From Aquipseudomonas guryensis (GTDB taxonomy: Bacteria; Pseudomonadota; Gammaproteobacteria; Pseudomonadales; Pseudomonadaceae): a stretch of 64,000 nucleotides of DNA. The stretch covers positions 372,001 to 436,000 of the forward strand of contig NZ_JACJFN010000004.1 of assembly GCF_014164785.1 (NCBI RefSeq), given 5' to 3'. The position numbers were made by a program, and so were the translations under genes. A model generated the notes under the pieces. That model saw only the letters and a program-made list of their open reading frames with translations. It was not told where the DNA came from and did not search any database. Below, piece by piece: positions 1 through 9,370 of this stretch (positions within the stretch are counted from its first letter, which is position 1; the number at the start of each line of letters is the position of its first letter).

Positions 1-960
1 GAAAACGAAGGCGCGTTCTCGGCTCAGGTGACGGAGCGCGACACCGCTGATCTGCCAGTCGGCGATGTGCTGATCCGTGTGCAGTACTCCTCGCTCAACT
101 ACAAGGATGCCTTGTCCGCCAGTGGTAACCGTGGGGTGACCCGGAGCTATCCGCATACGCCCGGTATCGATGCCGCCGGGGTGGTGGCCGAGTCGCGGGT
201 AGCCGAATTCGCCGTGGGCGATGAGGTGATCGTCACCGGCTACGACCTGGGCATGAATACCTCCGGTGGTTTTGGCCAGTACATTCGCGTGCCGGCTGCC
301 TGGGTGATCAAGCGCCCGGCCGGGCTCAGCCTGCGCGAGGCGATGCTGCTCGGCACGGCCGGGCTGACCGCCGCGCTGTGTGTGGACAAGCTGGAACAGG
401 CCGGTCTGACGCCTGAAGCTGGCCCGGTGCTGGTCACAGGCGCCACCGGCGGGGTCGGCAGTGTCGCCGTGGCTCTGCTGGCGCGTCTCGGCTACAGCGT
501 GGCCGCTGCCACCGGCAAGGCCGAGCAGGGCGAGTTCCTGCGGCAGCTCGGGGCGCAGCAGATCGTGCCGCGCAGTGAGCTGCAGGAAGGCATCGACAAG
601 CCGATGCTCAAGGAACGTTGGGCTGGTGCGGTGGACACGGTGGGCGGCGACATCCTGTTCAACGTGGTCAAGTCGCTGCGTTATGGCGCCAGCGTGGCCT
701 GTTGCGGGCTGACTGCCGGGGTCGGTTTCAAGGCCAACGTCATGCCCTTCATTCTGCGCGGCGCCAACCTGCTGGGGGTGGACTCGGTGGAGCTGCCGCT
801 GGTGGTCAAGGCGTCCATGTGGGACAAGCTGTCCGTGCAGTGGAAGCTCGGCAACCTCGAGTCCCTGGCGCGGGAGGTGGGGCTGCAGGCGTTGCCGCAG
901 GAAATCGAGCAGATCCTGGCGGGCAAGCAGGTCGGTCGGGTGCTGGTCAATCTAGGCTGA
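1..960 (+). CDS. acuI: YhdH/AcuI-type NADPH-dependent acrylyl-CoA reductase / quinone oxidoreductase (5' end missing)
   Basis: Zinc-independent medium-chain dehydrogenase/reductase of the YhdH/YhfP family. Members reduce acryloyl-CoA or quinones with NADPH in the cytoplasm. The frame is open from base 1 with no start codon, so roughly the first ten residues lie upstream. Visible features are an N-terminal GroES-like part (SLNYKDAL, then TPGIDAAG), a Rossmann segment reading VLVTGATGGVGS, and the C-terminal QVGRVLVNLG ending typical of this subfamily. Length (about 319 residues seen) fits the usual 325-330. Family is clear; the physiological substrate cannot be read from sequence. A hairpin follows the stop. 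Confidence 0.9.
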   Translation, partial: ENEGAFSAQVTERDTADLPVGDVLIRVQYSSLNYKDALSASGNRGVTRSYPHTPGIDAAGVVAESRVAEFAVGDEVIVTGYDLGMNTSGGFGQYIRVPAAWVIKRPAGLSLREAMLLGTAGLTAALCVDKLEQAGLTPEAGPVLVTGATGGVGSVAVALLARLGYSVAAATGKAEQGEFLRQLGAQQIVPRSELQEGIDKPMLKERWAGAVDTVGGDILFNVVKSLRYGASVACCGLTAGVGFKANVMPFILRGANLLGVDSVELPLVVKASMWDKLSVQWKLGNLESLAREVGLQALPQEIEQILAGKQVGRVLVNLG

Positions 961-976
961 TCGGCGTGACGTGGCA

Positions 977-1002
977 AAAGGCCCGGCTTATGCCGGGCCT
1001 TT
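977..1002. terminator. GC-rich hairpin between convergent genes
   Basis: Perfect 11-bp stem AAAGGCCCGGC / GCCGGGCCTTT with a 4-nt loop, just after the stop of the acuI-type gene and just before the end of the convergent hotdog gene. The T tract is short, so it is a plausible bidirectional terminator rather than a strong one. Confidence 0.6.
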
Positions 1003-1015
1003 GCGTTTCAGGTGA

Positions 1016-1453
1016 TCAGGCCTGACTGACATACATGGTGATTTCGGCGCGAAACACCGGCTTATCACCGACATAGGCCAGCACGGGAACCTTCACATCG
1101 CCCAGCTGGCTCCAGTCGATGGCGCTGCCGTCGGCCACGGCGCGAATGTCGCCATCGGCCTTGGCCAGGTATTCCACCGTCATGCCACGGGGAATCCAGC
1201 GGCAGCCCTTGGGGATCGAGGCGTCGGTCATGGTGCCGGCGGCCAGCTCGGCGGCGTTGCACAGGGCAATGGCGTGCACGGTACCGAGGTGGTTGAGCAC
1301 CTCGCGGCGCTTGGCAAAGGTCACTTCGGCGTAACCCGCGCGCAGCTCGACGAACTGCGGTGCGATGCTGGCGAAATAGGGGGCGACCTGACCGATCAGG
1401 GCACTGAACTGCGCCGGGCCGGCTTGCTGGTACATCTGCATCATCTGACTCAT
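1016..1453 (-). CDS. Hotdog-fold protein, DUF4442 / PaaI-like thioesterase family
   Basis: A 145-residue single-domain protein of the hotdog fold (DUF4442 type), related to acyl-CoA thioesterases. Typical landmarks are the LNHLGTVHAIALCNAAE helix region and a C-terminal strand ending in YVGDKPVFRAEITMY. No signal peptide, so cytoplasmic. It is divergent from a TetR regulator and shares an AT-rich intergenic region containing a palindrome, so it may be a target of that regulator. Actual thioesterase activity and substrate are inference; many DUF4442 members are uncharacterised. Confidence 0.8.
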   Translation of the reverse strand: MSQMMQMYQQAGPAQFSALIGQVAPYFASIAPQFVELRAGYAEVTFAKRREVLNHLGTVHAIALCNAAELAAGTMTDASIPKGCRWIPRGMTVEYLAKADGDIRAVADGSAIDWSQLGDVKVPVLAYVGDKPVFRAEITMYVSQA

Positions 1454-1524
1454 GGGTGCTCCTGGAATGGCAAATACATTGAAGAGAAGCGCGCGCCGAG
1501 GCAGTATACGAATATTGGAATTTA

Positions 1525-1544
1525 ATTCTAGAAAAATATTCTAG
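1525..1544. promoter_or_regulatory. Candidate operator between hotdog gene and tetR
   Basis: AT-rich stretch containing the spaced palindrome CTAGAA-N5-TTCTAG (1528-1533 / 1539-1544) and two direct copies of ATTCTAG (1525-1531, 1538-1544). It lies 22 bp upstream of the tetR start in the divergent gap, the usual place for an autoregulated TetR operator. Function is inferred from position and symmetry. Confidence 0.5.
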
Positions 1545-1565
1545 TAATGAGTGTTAAGGAATCCC

Positions 1566-2150
1566 ATGGCCCGTCCCTCTCGCAAACACGAAATTCTCCA
1601 GGCTGCCCTGGCCTGCTTCACCGAGTTCGGGGTGGATGCCACGACCATCGAGATGATTCGTGACCGTTCGGGCGCCAGCATCGGCAGCCTGTATCACCAT
1701 TTCGGCAACAAGGAGCACATCATTGCGGCGCTCTATCTGGCCGGCACTGGCGAGTATGCCGAGCTGCTGGAGCAGGGCTTCGGCACAGCCGATAGCGCCG
1801 AGGCCTGCGTCAAACTGCTGGTGACCAGCTACATCGACTGGGTGGCGGCCAACCCGGACTGGGCGCGTTTCATCCTGCACAGCCGCGGCCGGGTCGAGGC
1901 CAGTGAGCGCGGCGATGAACTGCGCGAGGCTAACCGCCTGCATTTTCAGCGGATCTTCGAGGCGCTGTCCGGTTACCGCGAGCAGGGGCTGTTCAAGCCG
2001 ATGCCGGTGGATTGCTTCGCCTCGGTAATCATCGGCCCAACCCATGACTTTGCCCGCAACTGGTTGGCGGGGCGCACCCAGACGCAGCTGGCCGACTGCC
2101 GCCAATTGCTGGCGCAGATTGCCTGGGAGTCGGTACGCGCCAACCTGTAG
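1566..2150 (+). CDS. TetR/AcrR family transcriptional regulator
   Basis: A 194-residue TetR repressor. The N-terminal helix-turn-helix is visible around residues 10-50 (AALACFTEFGVDATTIEMIRD, then GASIGSLYHHFGNKEHII), followed by an all-helical ligand domain ending in WESVRANL. I take ATG 1566 as the start because AAGGA lies 5 nt upstream; an in-frame GTG at 1551 overlaps this ribosome site. Divergent from the hotdog gene, which is its likeliest target along with itself. The ligand is unknown. Confidence 0.9.
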   Translation: MARPSRKHEILQAALACFTEFGVDATTIEMIRDRSGASIGSLYHHFGNKEHIIAALYLAGTGEYAELLEQGFGTADSAEACVKLLVTSYIDWVAANPDWARFILHSRGRVEASERGDELREANRLHFQRIFEALSGYREQGLFKPMPVDCFASVIIGPTHDFARNWLAGRTQTQLADCRQLLAQIAWESVRANL

Positions 2151-2160
2151 GTGCGGTTCA

Positions 2161-2219
2161 GTAGCCCGGATGCAATCCGGGAAGCAGGCAGCTCCGCCCC
2201 CGGATTGTATCCGGGCTAC
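2161..2219. repeat. 59-bp palindromic GTAGCCCGGAT repeat, copy 1
   Basis: Inverted repeat with arms GTAGCCCGGATGCAATCCGG and CCGGATTGTATCCGGGCTAC, immediately after the tetR stop. A second copy of the same length and ends lies at 57792-57850. These are REP-like extragenic palindromes that probably act on mRNA ends. Confidence 0.8.
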
Positions 2220-2248
2220 GGCTCTAGGCATTTGCGCAAGCAGGAATA

Positions 2249-2275
2249 AAAAAGCCCCGCAGTGCGGGGCTTTTT
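2249..2275. terminator. Bidirectional rho-independent terminator
   Basis: Stem AAAAAGCCCCGC / GCGGGGCTTTTT with loop AGT gives a T tract on either strand. It serves the convergent tetR and cysI-DUF934 transcription units. Confidence 0.9.
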
Positions 2276-2292
2276 CAGGCTGCTGGCCGTGC

Positions 2293-2773
2293 TCAGGCGC
2301 GGCGGCGGAACAGCGGTTGCGGCTGGTCGGCAGACGCCTGGTAGACCTCGGAGAACTCCTCGAAGGCTTTCAGGGCGTCGAGTGGGTCCTTGTCCGCACG
2401 CAGGGCGAAGGCATCGAAGCCGACGCGTTGGTAGGAGAACAGCTGGTCACGCAGCACATCGCCAATCGCCCGCACTTCACCCTTGTAGCCGTAGCGGGTG
2501 CGCAGCAGGTAGGCGGTGGAGCAGTGGCGACCGTCGGTGAAGGCCGGGAAGTTCAGGGCGATCACCTGGAAGTTGTCCAGCTGGTCGGCAATCTCTTCGA
2601 TCTCTTCACCGGCTTCCAGCCATACGCCGAGGCCACCATCGCGGGCCTTGAGCGCATGGGCGTGCTCGACCCACAGGGCAAGCGGCACGATCAGGTCGTC
2701 GCAGTTGGAGATGCCATCGAGCGTGGCGTCCTTGGGCAGCAGGTGCCAGGTTTCGTCGATCACCTGGCCGTTC

Positions 2774-2790
<17 letters not shown>
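2293..2790 (-). CDS. DUF934 protein linked to sulfite reductase
   Basis: A 165-residue protein of the DUF934 family, which accompanies assimilatory sulfite/nitrite reductase genes in many proteobacteria and is believed to support sulfur assimilation; its biochemical role is not established. ATG 2790 has a strong AGGAG 8 nt upstream and lies inside the 3' end of cysI, giving a 17-bp overlap and probable translational coupling. A longer frame upstream is simply the overlap with cysI. No signal peptide or membrane segment. A bidirectional terminator follows. Confidence 0.85.
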
Positions 2791-4432
<1,642 letters not shown>

Positions 4433-4677
4433 ATATATCCTGTGATTCAGGCTACTGCTTCATCAGACAGCAAGGCTTTTTGCGCGCACGGCTGCGCACT
4501 CCACGCGGAGCTGGGGGAAGATACCAGTTAAGGTTTATGCGCAAAAGTGATGTTTTTGTATAAGGCTTGAACAAAAAGTACTAAGAAGAGCAAATGTGGC
4601 CTTTTACCTTGAGGCGCAGGGTTGCCTGGTCTTAACTGTCTTGGCGAACCACCCATAACCACAATAAAGGGGGAGCC

Positions 4678-4791
4678 ATGACCGATCATACCGAACCAGA
4701 CAGCCAGGACAGCCTCGTCGATGCCCGTGCTATTTTCATACTGATAGTGCTGGTCGTCGCCACTGCGGTGTTCTGGGTCAGTCAGCAATAG
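4678..4791 (+). CDS. Small single-pass membrane protein (37 aa)
   Basis: An ORF of 37 residues starting MTDHTEPDSQD, with a charged N-terminus and one hydrophobic helix (AIFILIVLVVATAVFWV) ending SQQ. ATG 4678 is preceded by a good GGGGGAG ribosome site 4 nt upstream, and the gene is followed 18 bp later by a hairpin with a T tract, so it looks like a complete monocistronic unit. I do not recognise a named family. Divergent from cysI. Probably a small inner-membrane protein. Confidence 0.65.
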   Translation: MTDHTEPDSQDSLVDARAIFILIVLVVATAVFWVSQQ

Positions 4792-4808
4792 CCTGTGAAA
4801 GCAACAAG

Positions 4809-4841
4809 AGCCAGTGCTGGGCAGCCAGCCCTGGCTTTTTT
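4809..4841 (+). terminator. Rho-independent terminator of the small membrane protein gene
   Basis: Outer stem AGCCAG / CTGGCT with inner CTGG / CCAG pairing, followed by six T residues. Confidence 0.75.
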
Positions 4842-4919
4842 ATGGCGCGGGATCGAAGGTGAGCGGATGCGCGATGCGGCTCGGTATACTGCGCGGCCAA
4901 TTTTCCTGAATAACGTTTC

Positions 4920-5975
4920 ATGAATGCTCTGTTGCGCATCTTTCTAGCTACTTGCCTTCTGCTGACCTGGCTGCCGGCCCAGGCAGCTTCGGTGGTGTTC
5001 CTCAATCCTGGTTATTCAACCGAACGTTTCTGGTCCGATTACGCGGCTTTCATGCAGGACGCCGCCGATGATCTGGGCATGCAGTTGCACGTGCTCTATG
5101 GCGCGCGGGATACGCGAACCATCCTGGCCAATGCGCATGCGGTACTGCAACGCAAGGAGAAGCCCGACTACCTGGTCTTCGTCAACGAGCAGTATGTAGG
5201 CCCGGAAATCCTGCGCTTGTATGCCGACAGCGGGATCAAACTGCTGGCCCTGCACAGCACCCTGACGCCTGAGCAGCGGTCGCGTCTGGGTGGCCCACGG
5301 GAAAAATACCCGAACTGGATAGGCAGCCTGGTCACCAATGACGAGGAGGCCGGTTACCTGATGGCCAAGGCACTGATCGAACTGGATCCTCAGGGCGATA
5401 TGGTGGCGTTCTCCGGCATCAAGCAGACACCATCGGCGAGCTTGCGCGAGGAAGGTTTGAAGCGCGCGCTGGCCGAGCACCCACAGGTGCGTCTACGGCA
5501 GTTGCTTTACGGCGAATGGAAGGAGCAGCGTGCCTACGAACAAGCCAAGGCTCTGCTGCCGCGCTACCCGGATCTTCACCTGGTGTGGGCGGCCAATGAC
5601 GAGATGACCTTCGGCGTGATGCGTGCAGCTCGGGAGCAGGGTCGCAAGCTGCATTACACAGGCCTGAACACCTCTGAGCGGGTGTTGCAGGCGCGGATTG
5701 ATGGACGGATCGAGGTGCTGGCCGGTGGGCATACCATTCTCGGTGGCTGTGCCATGGTGCTGTTGCACGATCATGCGCGTGGCCTGGATTTCGCCGAGCG
5801 CGGCGGTACGGAGCAGCAGGCCAGGCTCTTGCGCCTGTTCAATCAGCGTGAGGCGCAGAACCTGCTGGCGTACATGCGCAAGCCTGGTGAAGGGCTTGAT
5901 TTCAGGCGTTTCAGTGCCCAGCGTGATCCGCAGATGAAGCACTACGCCTGTGCCATCGATGCCTTGTTGCGTTGA
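4920..5975 (+). CDS. Periplasmic sugar-binding-type (PBP1 fold) protein
   Basis: A 351-residue exported protein of the type-1 periplasmic binding fold seen in sugar ABC transporters. It begins with a Sec signal peptide (residues 1-22, cleavage near PAQA-AS), then ASVVFLNPGYSTERFW, a hinge region with LVWAANDEMTFGVMRA and a C-terminal lobe with EVLAGGHTILGG. No permease or ATPase gene is nearby, so it may act as a sensor partner or an orphan binding protein. The ribosome site before ATG 4920 is weak. Ligand unknown. Confidence 0.8.
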   Translation: MNALLRIFLATCLLLTWLPAQAASVVFLNPGYSTERFWSDYAAFMQDAADDLGMQLHVLYGARDTRTILANAHAVLQRKEKPDYLVFVNEQYVGPEILRLYADSGIKLLALHSTLTPEQRSRLGGPREKYPNWIGSLVTNDEEAGYLMAKALIELDPQGDMVAFSGIKQTPSASLREEGLKRALAEHPQVRLRQLLYGEWKEQRAYEQAKALLPRYPDLHLVWAANDEMTFGVMRAAREQGRKLHYTGLNTSERVLQARIDGRIEVLAGGHTILGGCAMVLLHDHARGLDFAERGGTEQQARLLRLFNQREAQNLLAYMRKPGEGLDFRRFSAQRDPQMKHYACAIDALLR

Positions 5976-5977
5976 GT

Positions 5978-6196
5978 TCAGACGCCGGCGAAGTGCAGCA
6001 CCAGCTGCACCACGCTGAAGATCACCAGCACGAAGATGGCGGTGAACAGCACGCCGAGAATCACGAAGTGGCTCGGTTTGCCGCGACTGAAGTCGCGAGC
6101 GCGGCGCTTGCCGCTCTGCACGCCGAAGGCTGCGGCCAGCACGCTTTGCAGCATCTCGCCGAAGGTCAGGGGCTTGTCGTTTTGCTCGTCGCTCAT
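5978..6196 (-). CDS. DUF2970 small membrane protein
   Basis: A 72-residue protein with the DUF2970 pattern: a cytoplasmic segment (FGEMLQSVLAAAFGVQSGKRRARDF) followed by one C-terminal membrane helix (HFVILGVLFTAIFVLVIFSVVQLVL). ATG 6196 is preceded by GGAGG at 6 nt; an in-frame GTG at 6202 overlaps this site and is rejected. It is convergent with the binding-protein gene, with only 2 bp between stops. The family has no assigned function. Confidence 0.8.
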   Translation of the reverse strand: MSDEQNDKPLTFGEMLQSVLAAAFGVQSGKRRARDFSRGKPSHFVILGVLFTAIFVLVIFSVVQLVLHFAGV

Positions 6197-6243
6197 GGAC
6201 ACCTCCTTTCCTTCAGCGTAGCCGCAAAATCGGGTCGATTCAG

Positions 6244-7272
6244 CTATAGATCAGCATCCAGCGCCTGCACACGTTTGCGTTCCAGTTCGTCAAAACGGCT
6301 GGTCTGCAGTTCGCTCAGGGCGTTCTGCAGATCGGTCTGGCTAAGCCCGGCGGCGCGCAGGCGGTCACGTTCACTGGCGTAGTCGCTGAGGCGCTGCTGC
6401 CACTCGGCCTGTTGCTGATCCAGCTCGGCCAGGCGCTGCGCCGCCTCGCTGCCCAGGGTCTGTTCGCGCAGCAGGCGGATTTCTTCGGCGCTGGCACCTT
6501 CGGCCTGCATGGCCTGGGTCGTCGCATAGAGTTCGCCATAGCGTGTGCTTTCGCTGCGCGCCCGGCGTACGTCTTCGGGTAATTGTGCCTCCAGTTCGCT
6601 CAGCGCCTGTTGTTGCTGAGTGTCGCTCAAACCCTGCTGCTGGCCGAGGGCCAGGCGCTGCAACATGTACTCGTCCTCGGCGTTTTCGCGGGCGAAGAAT
6701 GCCTGGTATTCCTCGCTGGAGAAGAACTGCTGGCGTATGGCGTTGAGCGCTTCGTAGCGCTGGCGCAGGGTGGCAGGGTCGAGGTTATTGTCGTGGCGTG
6801 GTAGCACCTGCAGGGCGATGCGGTAATCCACATAGCGGCGCAGCAGGTCACGCGCCTGGTCCACTGCAACACCTTGCAGCTGGGCGGCCAGCTCGCGATG
6901 GATGCGTAGCAGAACCTTGTTGACCCCTTCTTCTTCCAGCCCGGTGAGGTAGAACTCGAACAGTTTTATCAGTGTTGCTTCGATCACCAACTGACCCTGA
7001 GCATTCTGGCGCAGTTGCACGCCGTGATGGCTGCCCTGCAGGGAGGCGGGCAGTGGGCCGGGATCGCTCAGCTGGGCTGCTGGCGTCTGCTGCAGCTGCT
7101 GGTTGAGGGTGCTGGCCTGCTGACTGCGCGAGTCAGTCGGGATTGCGCTGCTGGGCGTGCTCTGGGCTTGAGCAGCTGGCGGTGTTGTATCGCTGAGGAG
7201 CAGCGTGGTGCAAATGCCGAGTGCGCTGAAACCGGCGACGGCCAAGGCACTCAGGAGAAATCTGGTGGACAT
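6244..7272 (-). CDS. lifO: Lipase-specific foldase (steric chaperone)
   Basis: A 342-residue inner-membrane-anchored periplasmic chaperone required to fold the secreted lipase encoded upstream. One N-terminal membrane anchor (residues 5-26), a Pro/Ala/Gln-rich linker, then a long helical, Gln/Glu-rich domain ending in a coiled region. The family motif, usually R-x-x-F-D-Y-(F/C)-L-(S/T)-A, reads I-K-L-F-E-F-Y-L-T-G at residues 102-111, so the arginine, aspartate and tyrosine are all changed. The 56-bp gap to the lipase holds a 10-bp hairpin. AGGAG precedes the start. Confidence 0.9.
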   Translation of the reverse strand: MSTRFLLSALAVAGFSALGICTTLLLSDTTPPAAQAQSTPSSAIPTDSRSQQASTLNQQLQQTPAAQLSDPGPLPASLQGSHHGVQLRQNAQGQLVIEATLIKLFEFYLTGLEEEGVNKVLLRIHRELAAQLQGVAVDQARDLLRRYVDYRIALQVLPRHDNNLDPATLRQRYEALNAIRQQFFSSEEYQAFFARENAEDEYMLQRLALGQQQGLSDTQQQQALSELEAQLPEDVRRARSESTRYGELYATTQAMQAEGASAEEIRLLREQTLGSEAAQRLAELDQQQAEWQQRLSDYASERDRLRAAGLSQTDLQNALSELQTSRFDELERKRVQALDADL

Positions 7273-7287
7273 CGAGAGCTCCTGACA

Positions 7288-7321
7288 GCGGGCATGCGCG
7301 GAGGGGAACCGGCATGCCCGC
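7288..7321 (-). other. Intercistronic hairpin between lipase and foldase genes
   Basis: Perfect 10-bp inverted repeat GCGGGCATGC / GCATGCCCGC with a 14-nt loop, located after the lipase stop and directly before the foldase ribosome site. No T tract follows, so it is more likely an mRNA-stability or attenuation element that lowers foldase relative to lipase. This role is inferred. Confidence 0.6.
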
Positions 7322-7328
7322 CAACCAC

Positions 7329-8267
7329 TTACAGGCCGAGATTTTTCAGGCGATTGGCCTGATTCACGTAGAGGCTTTTCGGATTGGTTTCGAACAGCGA
7401 CACCAGTCCCAGAACCTGATTGGTGACGTCCAGGTGGTTCATCATGTAGTTGTCCTTGAGCACCTTGCCGAAGTGGCTGGAGCAGCGTCCAGTCACACCG
7501 TCGTTGGATTCGCTGATGGCCAGCGAGGTGATGCCGAACAGCGGGTCGGAGATGTCCAGCACGTTGGTCAGCTTCCAGGTGCCGCTCATGGAGTACATGC
7601 GCACGCTATTGCCGGCAATGCTGGCGGTTTCCGGGCCTTCACCGCAGGAGGTGGTGGGGATACCAACCGGGAACTTGCTGTTGTTGGCAGCGGCACCGGT
7701 CTTGTTGAACTCGGCGAGCATGGCGCGGATGTCCGACTGGCTCTTCTTGTTGTTCGACATCAGGTTGACCAGGTCACCCACGGCATTGGCGAACACGTCG
7801 AAGGCCACGCCCTGGAGGGTGCCGGATGGGGCGATGCCGGTGGCCACGTCGGCCAGTGGCGAGCCCTTGTGAGGCGTATTCAGGGTGGTCACCGAGGCCA
7901 CCATGTCCGGCCGCGTGTTCATCACGTAGCGTGCGGTGATGCCGCCCTGGCTGTGGCCGATCAGGTTGAACTTCTTCACGGTGCCGCCGGAGGCAGCGCG
8001 GATCTGCTCAAGCTGGGCGATCAGTGCTTCGCCGCGCTTGGCCGAGCTGTCGAAGGCGTTGATCTTGGGTACATGGACCTTGGCCCCTTCGCCCTGCAGG
8101 GCGCTGGGGATCTTGTACCAGTAGTCGATGAAGGCAATGGTGTCGAAGGCAAAAATGCCGGGCACCAGGACGATGGGGTGTTTGGTTTGTGCCGTGGTAC
8201 CGGCGGTGGCGGTGAGGGCGGTGCAAAGGCTGGCGGCAGCCAACGTCGAGACGAGCAGCTTTTTCAT
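7329..8267 (-). CDS. lipA: Secreted triacylglycerol lipase, family I (foldase-dependent)
   Basis: A 312-residue extracellular lipase with a Sec signal peptide (about residues 1-26), normally secreted through the type II system. The catalytic triad can be read as Ser106 in GHSQG, Asp256 in SNDG and His278 in MNHLD. Cys208 and Cys262 are placed for the conserved disulfide. ATG 8267 (MKKLLVST) is chosen because the signal peptide begins there and AGGT lies upstream; the open frame continues further 5' without coding character. Forms an operon with lifO and is divergent from an AraC gene. Confidence 0.95.
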   Translation of the reverse strand: MKKLLVSTLAAASLCTALTATAGTTAQTKHPIVLVPGIFAFDTIAFIDYWYKIPSALQGEGAKVHVPKINAFDSSAKRGEALIAQLEQIRAASGGTVKKFNLIGHSQGGITARYVMNTRPDMVASVTTLNTPHKGSPLADVATGIAPSGTLQGVAFDVFANAVGDLVNLMSNNKKSQSDIRAMLAEFNKTGAAANNSKFPVGIPTTSCGEGPETASIAGNSVRMYSMSGTWKLTNVLDISDPLFGITSLAISESNDGVTGRCSSHFGKVLKDNYMMNHLDVTNQVLGLVSLFETNPKSLYVNQANRLKNLGL

Positions 8268-8405
8268 CGAGAGTACCTGTGTGGATCTGTTTTTGTTTTT
8301 GTTGTAGCCCCGCACACAGCAGCGGAGGTGGCGGTTATCAGACCACCGCAACGCCGGTACGGCTTGTAAGAACTGATGAAAGCCAGTGCATGGCGATAAA
8401 ATAAA

Positions 8406-8421
8406 TGTGATGCGCGTCACG
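8406..8421. promoter_or_regulatory. CRP/Vfr-like binding site
   Basis: TGTGA-N6-TCACG matches the CRP/Vfr consensus TGTGA-N6-TCACA at 9 of 10 fixed positions. It sits in the 259-bp gap between lipA and the divergent araC gene, about 140 bp from the lipase start. No other gene or strong promoter is visible in this gap. Confidence 0.5.
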
Positions 8422-8526
8422 CTGGGGCGGCATCGGCTAGCCGAAAAAATCGTCCCTGTGATAACCCTGCGCCGACAAAAACAACAGGAGCAGCGGCGAT
8501 CAGCCGACTGCCAGGCGGGAATCTTC

Positions 8527-9306
8527 ATGCTGCCAATCAACGCGCCGGTCCTGCTCTATCTGTGGGACAAACGCACTTTTCATCTCGGTCAGTTCCATCA
8601 GCCACTGCAGCTTTCACAGGCTGCGGCGATGCTGCTGTTCGGCCTGGATGGCCCGCTCTATCTGGAGTCCGAGGGCTGTCAGGTGGTGTGCCACAGCGCG
8701 TTGTTGCCGGCTGGCTTGGATTTGAGCGTGGATAGCCGCAGTTCGCGCGTTGCGATCTGCTATCTCGACGTTTTCGGCGAAGATTTTGCGCTATTGGCAC
8801 CGCGCATGGCTTCCGGCCAGGCCAGTGTGCTGCACGGCCTGGATAGCGAGGCTGCCTGCATCGAGCGTTTCGACCAGTTGCACCGCAGCAGCGCATCGCC
8901 AGAGTTGCTTTACGCCTGGATGGACGAGCTGATCAATCCGCAGCAGCAGGTGCCGGATGGCTTCTCCCTTGATTCGCGCATCGTGCGCACCATCGAGCTG
9001 ATCAAGGCCGATGTGGCGTGCAACCAGTCCATCGATTACCTGGCCCAGCAGGTCGGCCTGTCGGTGCCGCGTCTGACCCAGTTGTTCCGCCAGAAGATCG
9101 GCATCCCGATTCGGCGCTATCGCCAGTGGCACCGGCTGTTCGTCACCTCGGTCGGCGTCGCGCGTGGCATGAGTCTGACCGAAGCAGCGGTGGCCGCTGG
9201 CTTCACCGACTCGGCGCATTTCAGTCACACCTTTCGCAGCATCATCGGCATGACGCCGTCTGCTGTGCTGGCACATCCCCATGGTGTGCGCCTGTTTGCC
9301 GGTTAG
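8527..9306 (+). CDS. AraC family regulator divergent from the lipase operon
   Basis: A 259-residue regulator with an N-terminal cupin-like sensor (about 1-150) and a C-terminal AraC DNA-binding domain (two helix-turn-helix units: IDYLAQQVGLSVPRLTQLFRQ and LTEAAVAAGFTDSAHFSHTFR, ending in IGMTPSAV). I chose ATG 8527; an in-frame start exists upstream but the added residues are basic and lack similarity to a sensor domain. Divergent placement suggests it controls the lipase operon or itself; the effector is unknown. Confidence 0.88.
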   Translation: MLPINAPVLLYLWDKRTFHLGQFHQPLQLSQAAAMLLFGLDGPLYLESEGCQVVCHSALLPAGLDLSVDSRSSRVAICYLDVFGEDFALLAPRMASGQASVLHGLDSEAACIERFDQLHRSSASPELLYAWMDELINPQQQVPDGFSLDSRIVRTIELIKADVACNQSIDYLAQQVGLSVPRLTQLFRQKIGIPIRRYRQWHRLFVTSVGVARGMSLTEAAVAAGFTDSAHFSHTFRSIIGMTPSAVLAHPHGVRLFAG

Positions 9307-9370
9307 TTGTGGATTGAGCCGCTGACTGCACTAGGGCAAGCTGCCAGGATTGATCACTACCGAGCTCGGC

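Noticed and set aside
7314..8369. Long plus-strand frame opposite the lipase gene
   Set aside because: Antisense shadow; the lipase on the minus strand has a complete catalytic triad.
8348..8372. Sigma-54-like promoter before lipA
   Set aside because: On the minus strand a TTGC at the -12 place exists, but the -24 part reads CCGTAC rather than TGGCAC, so the match is too weak.
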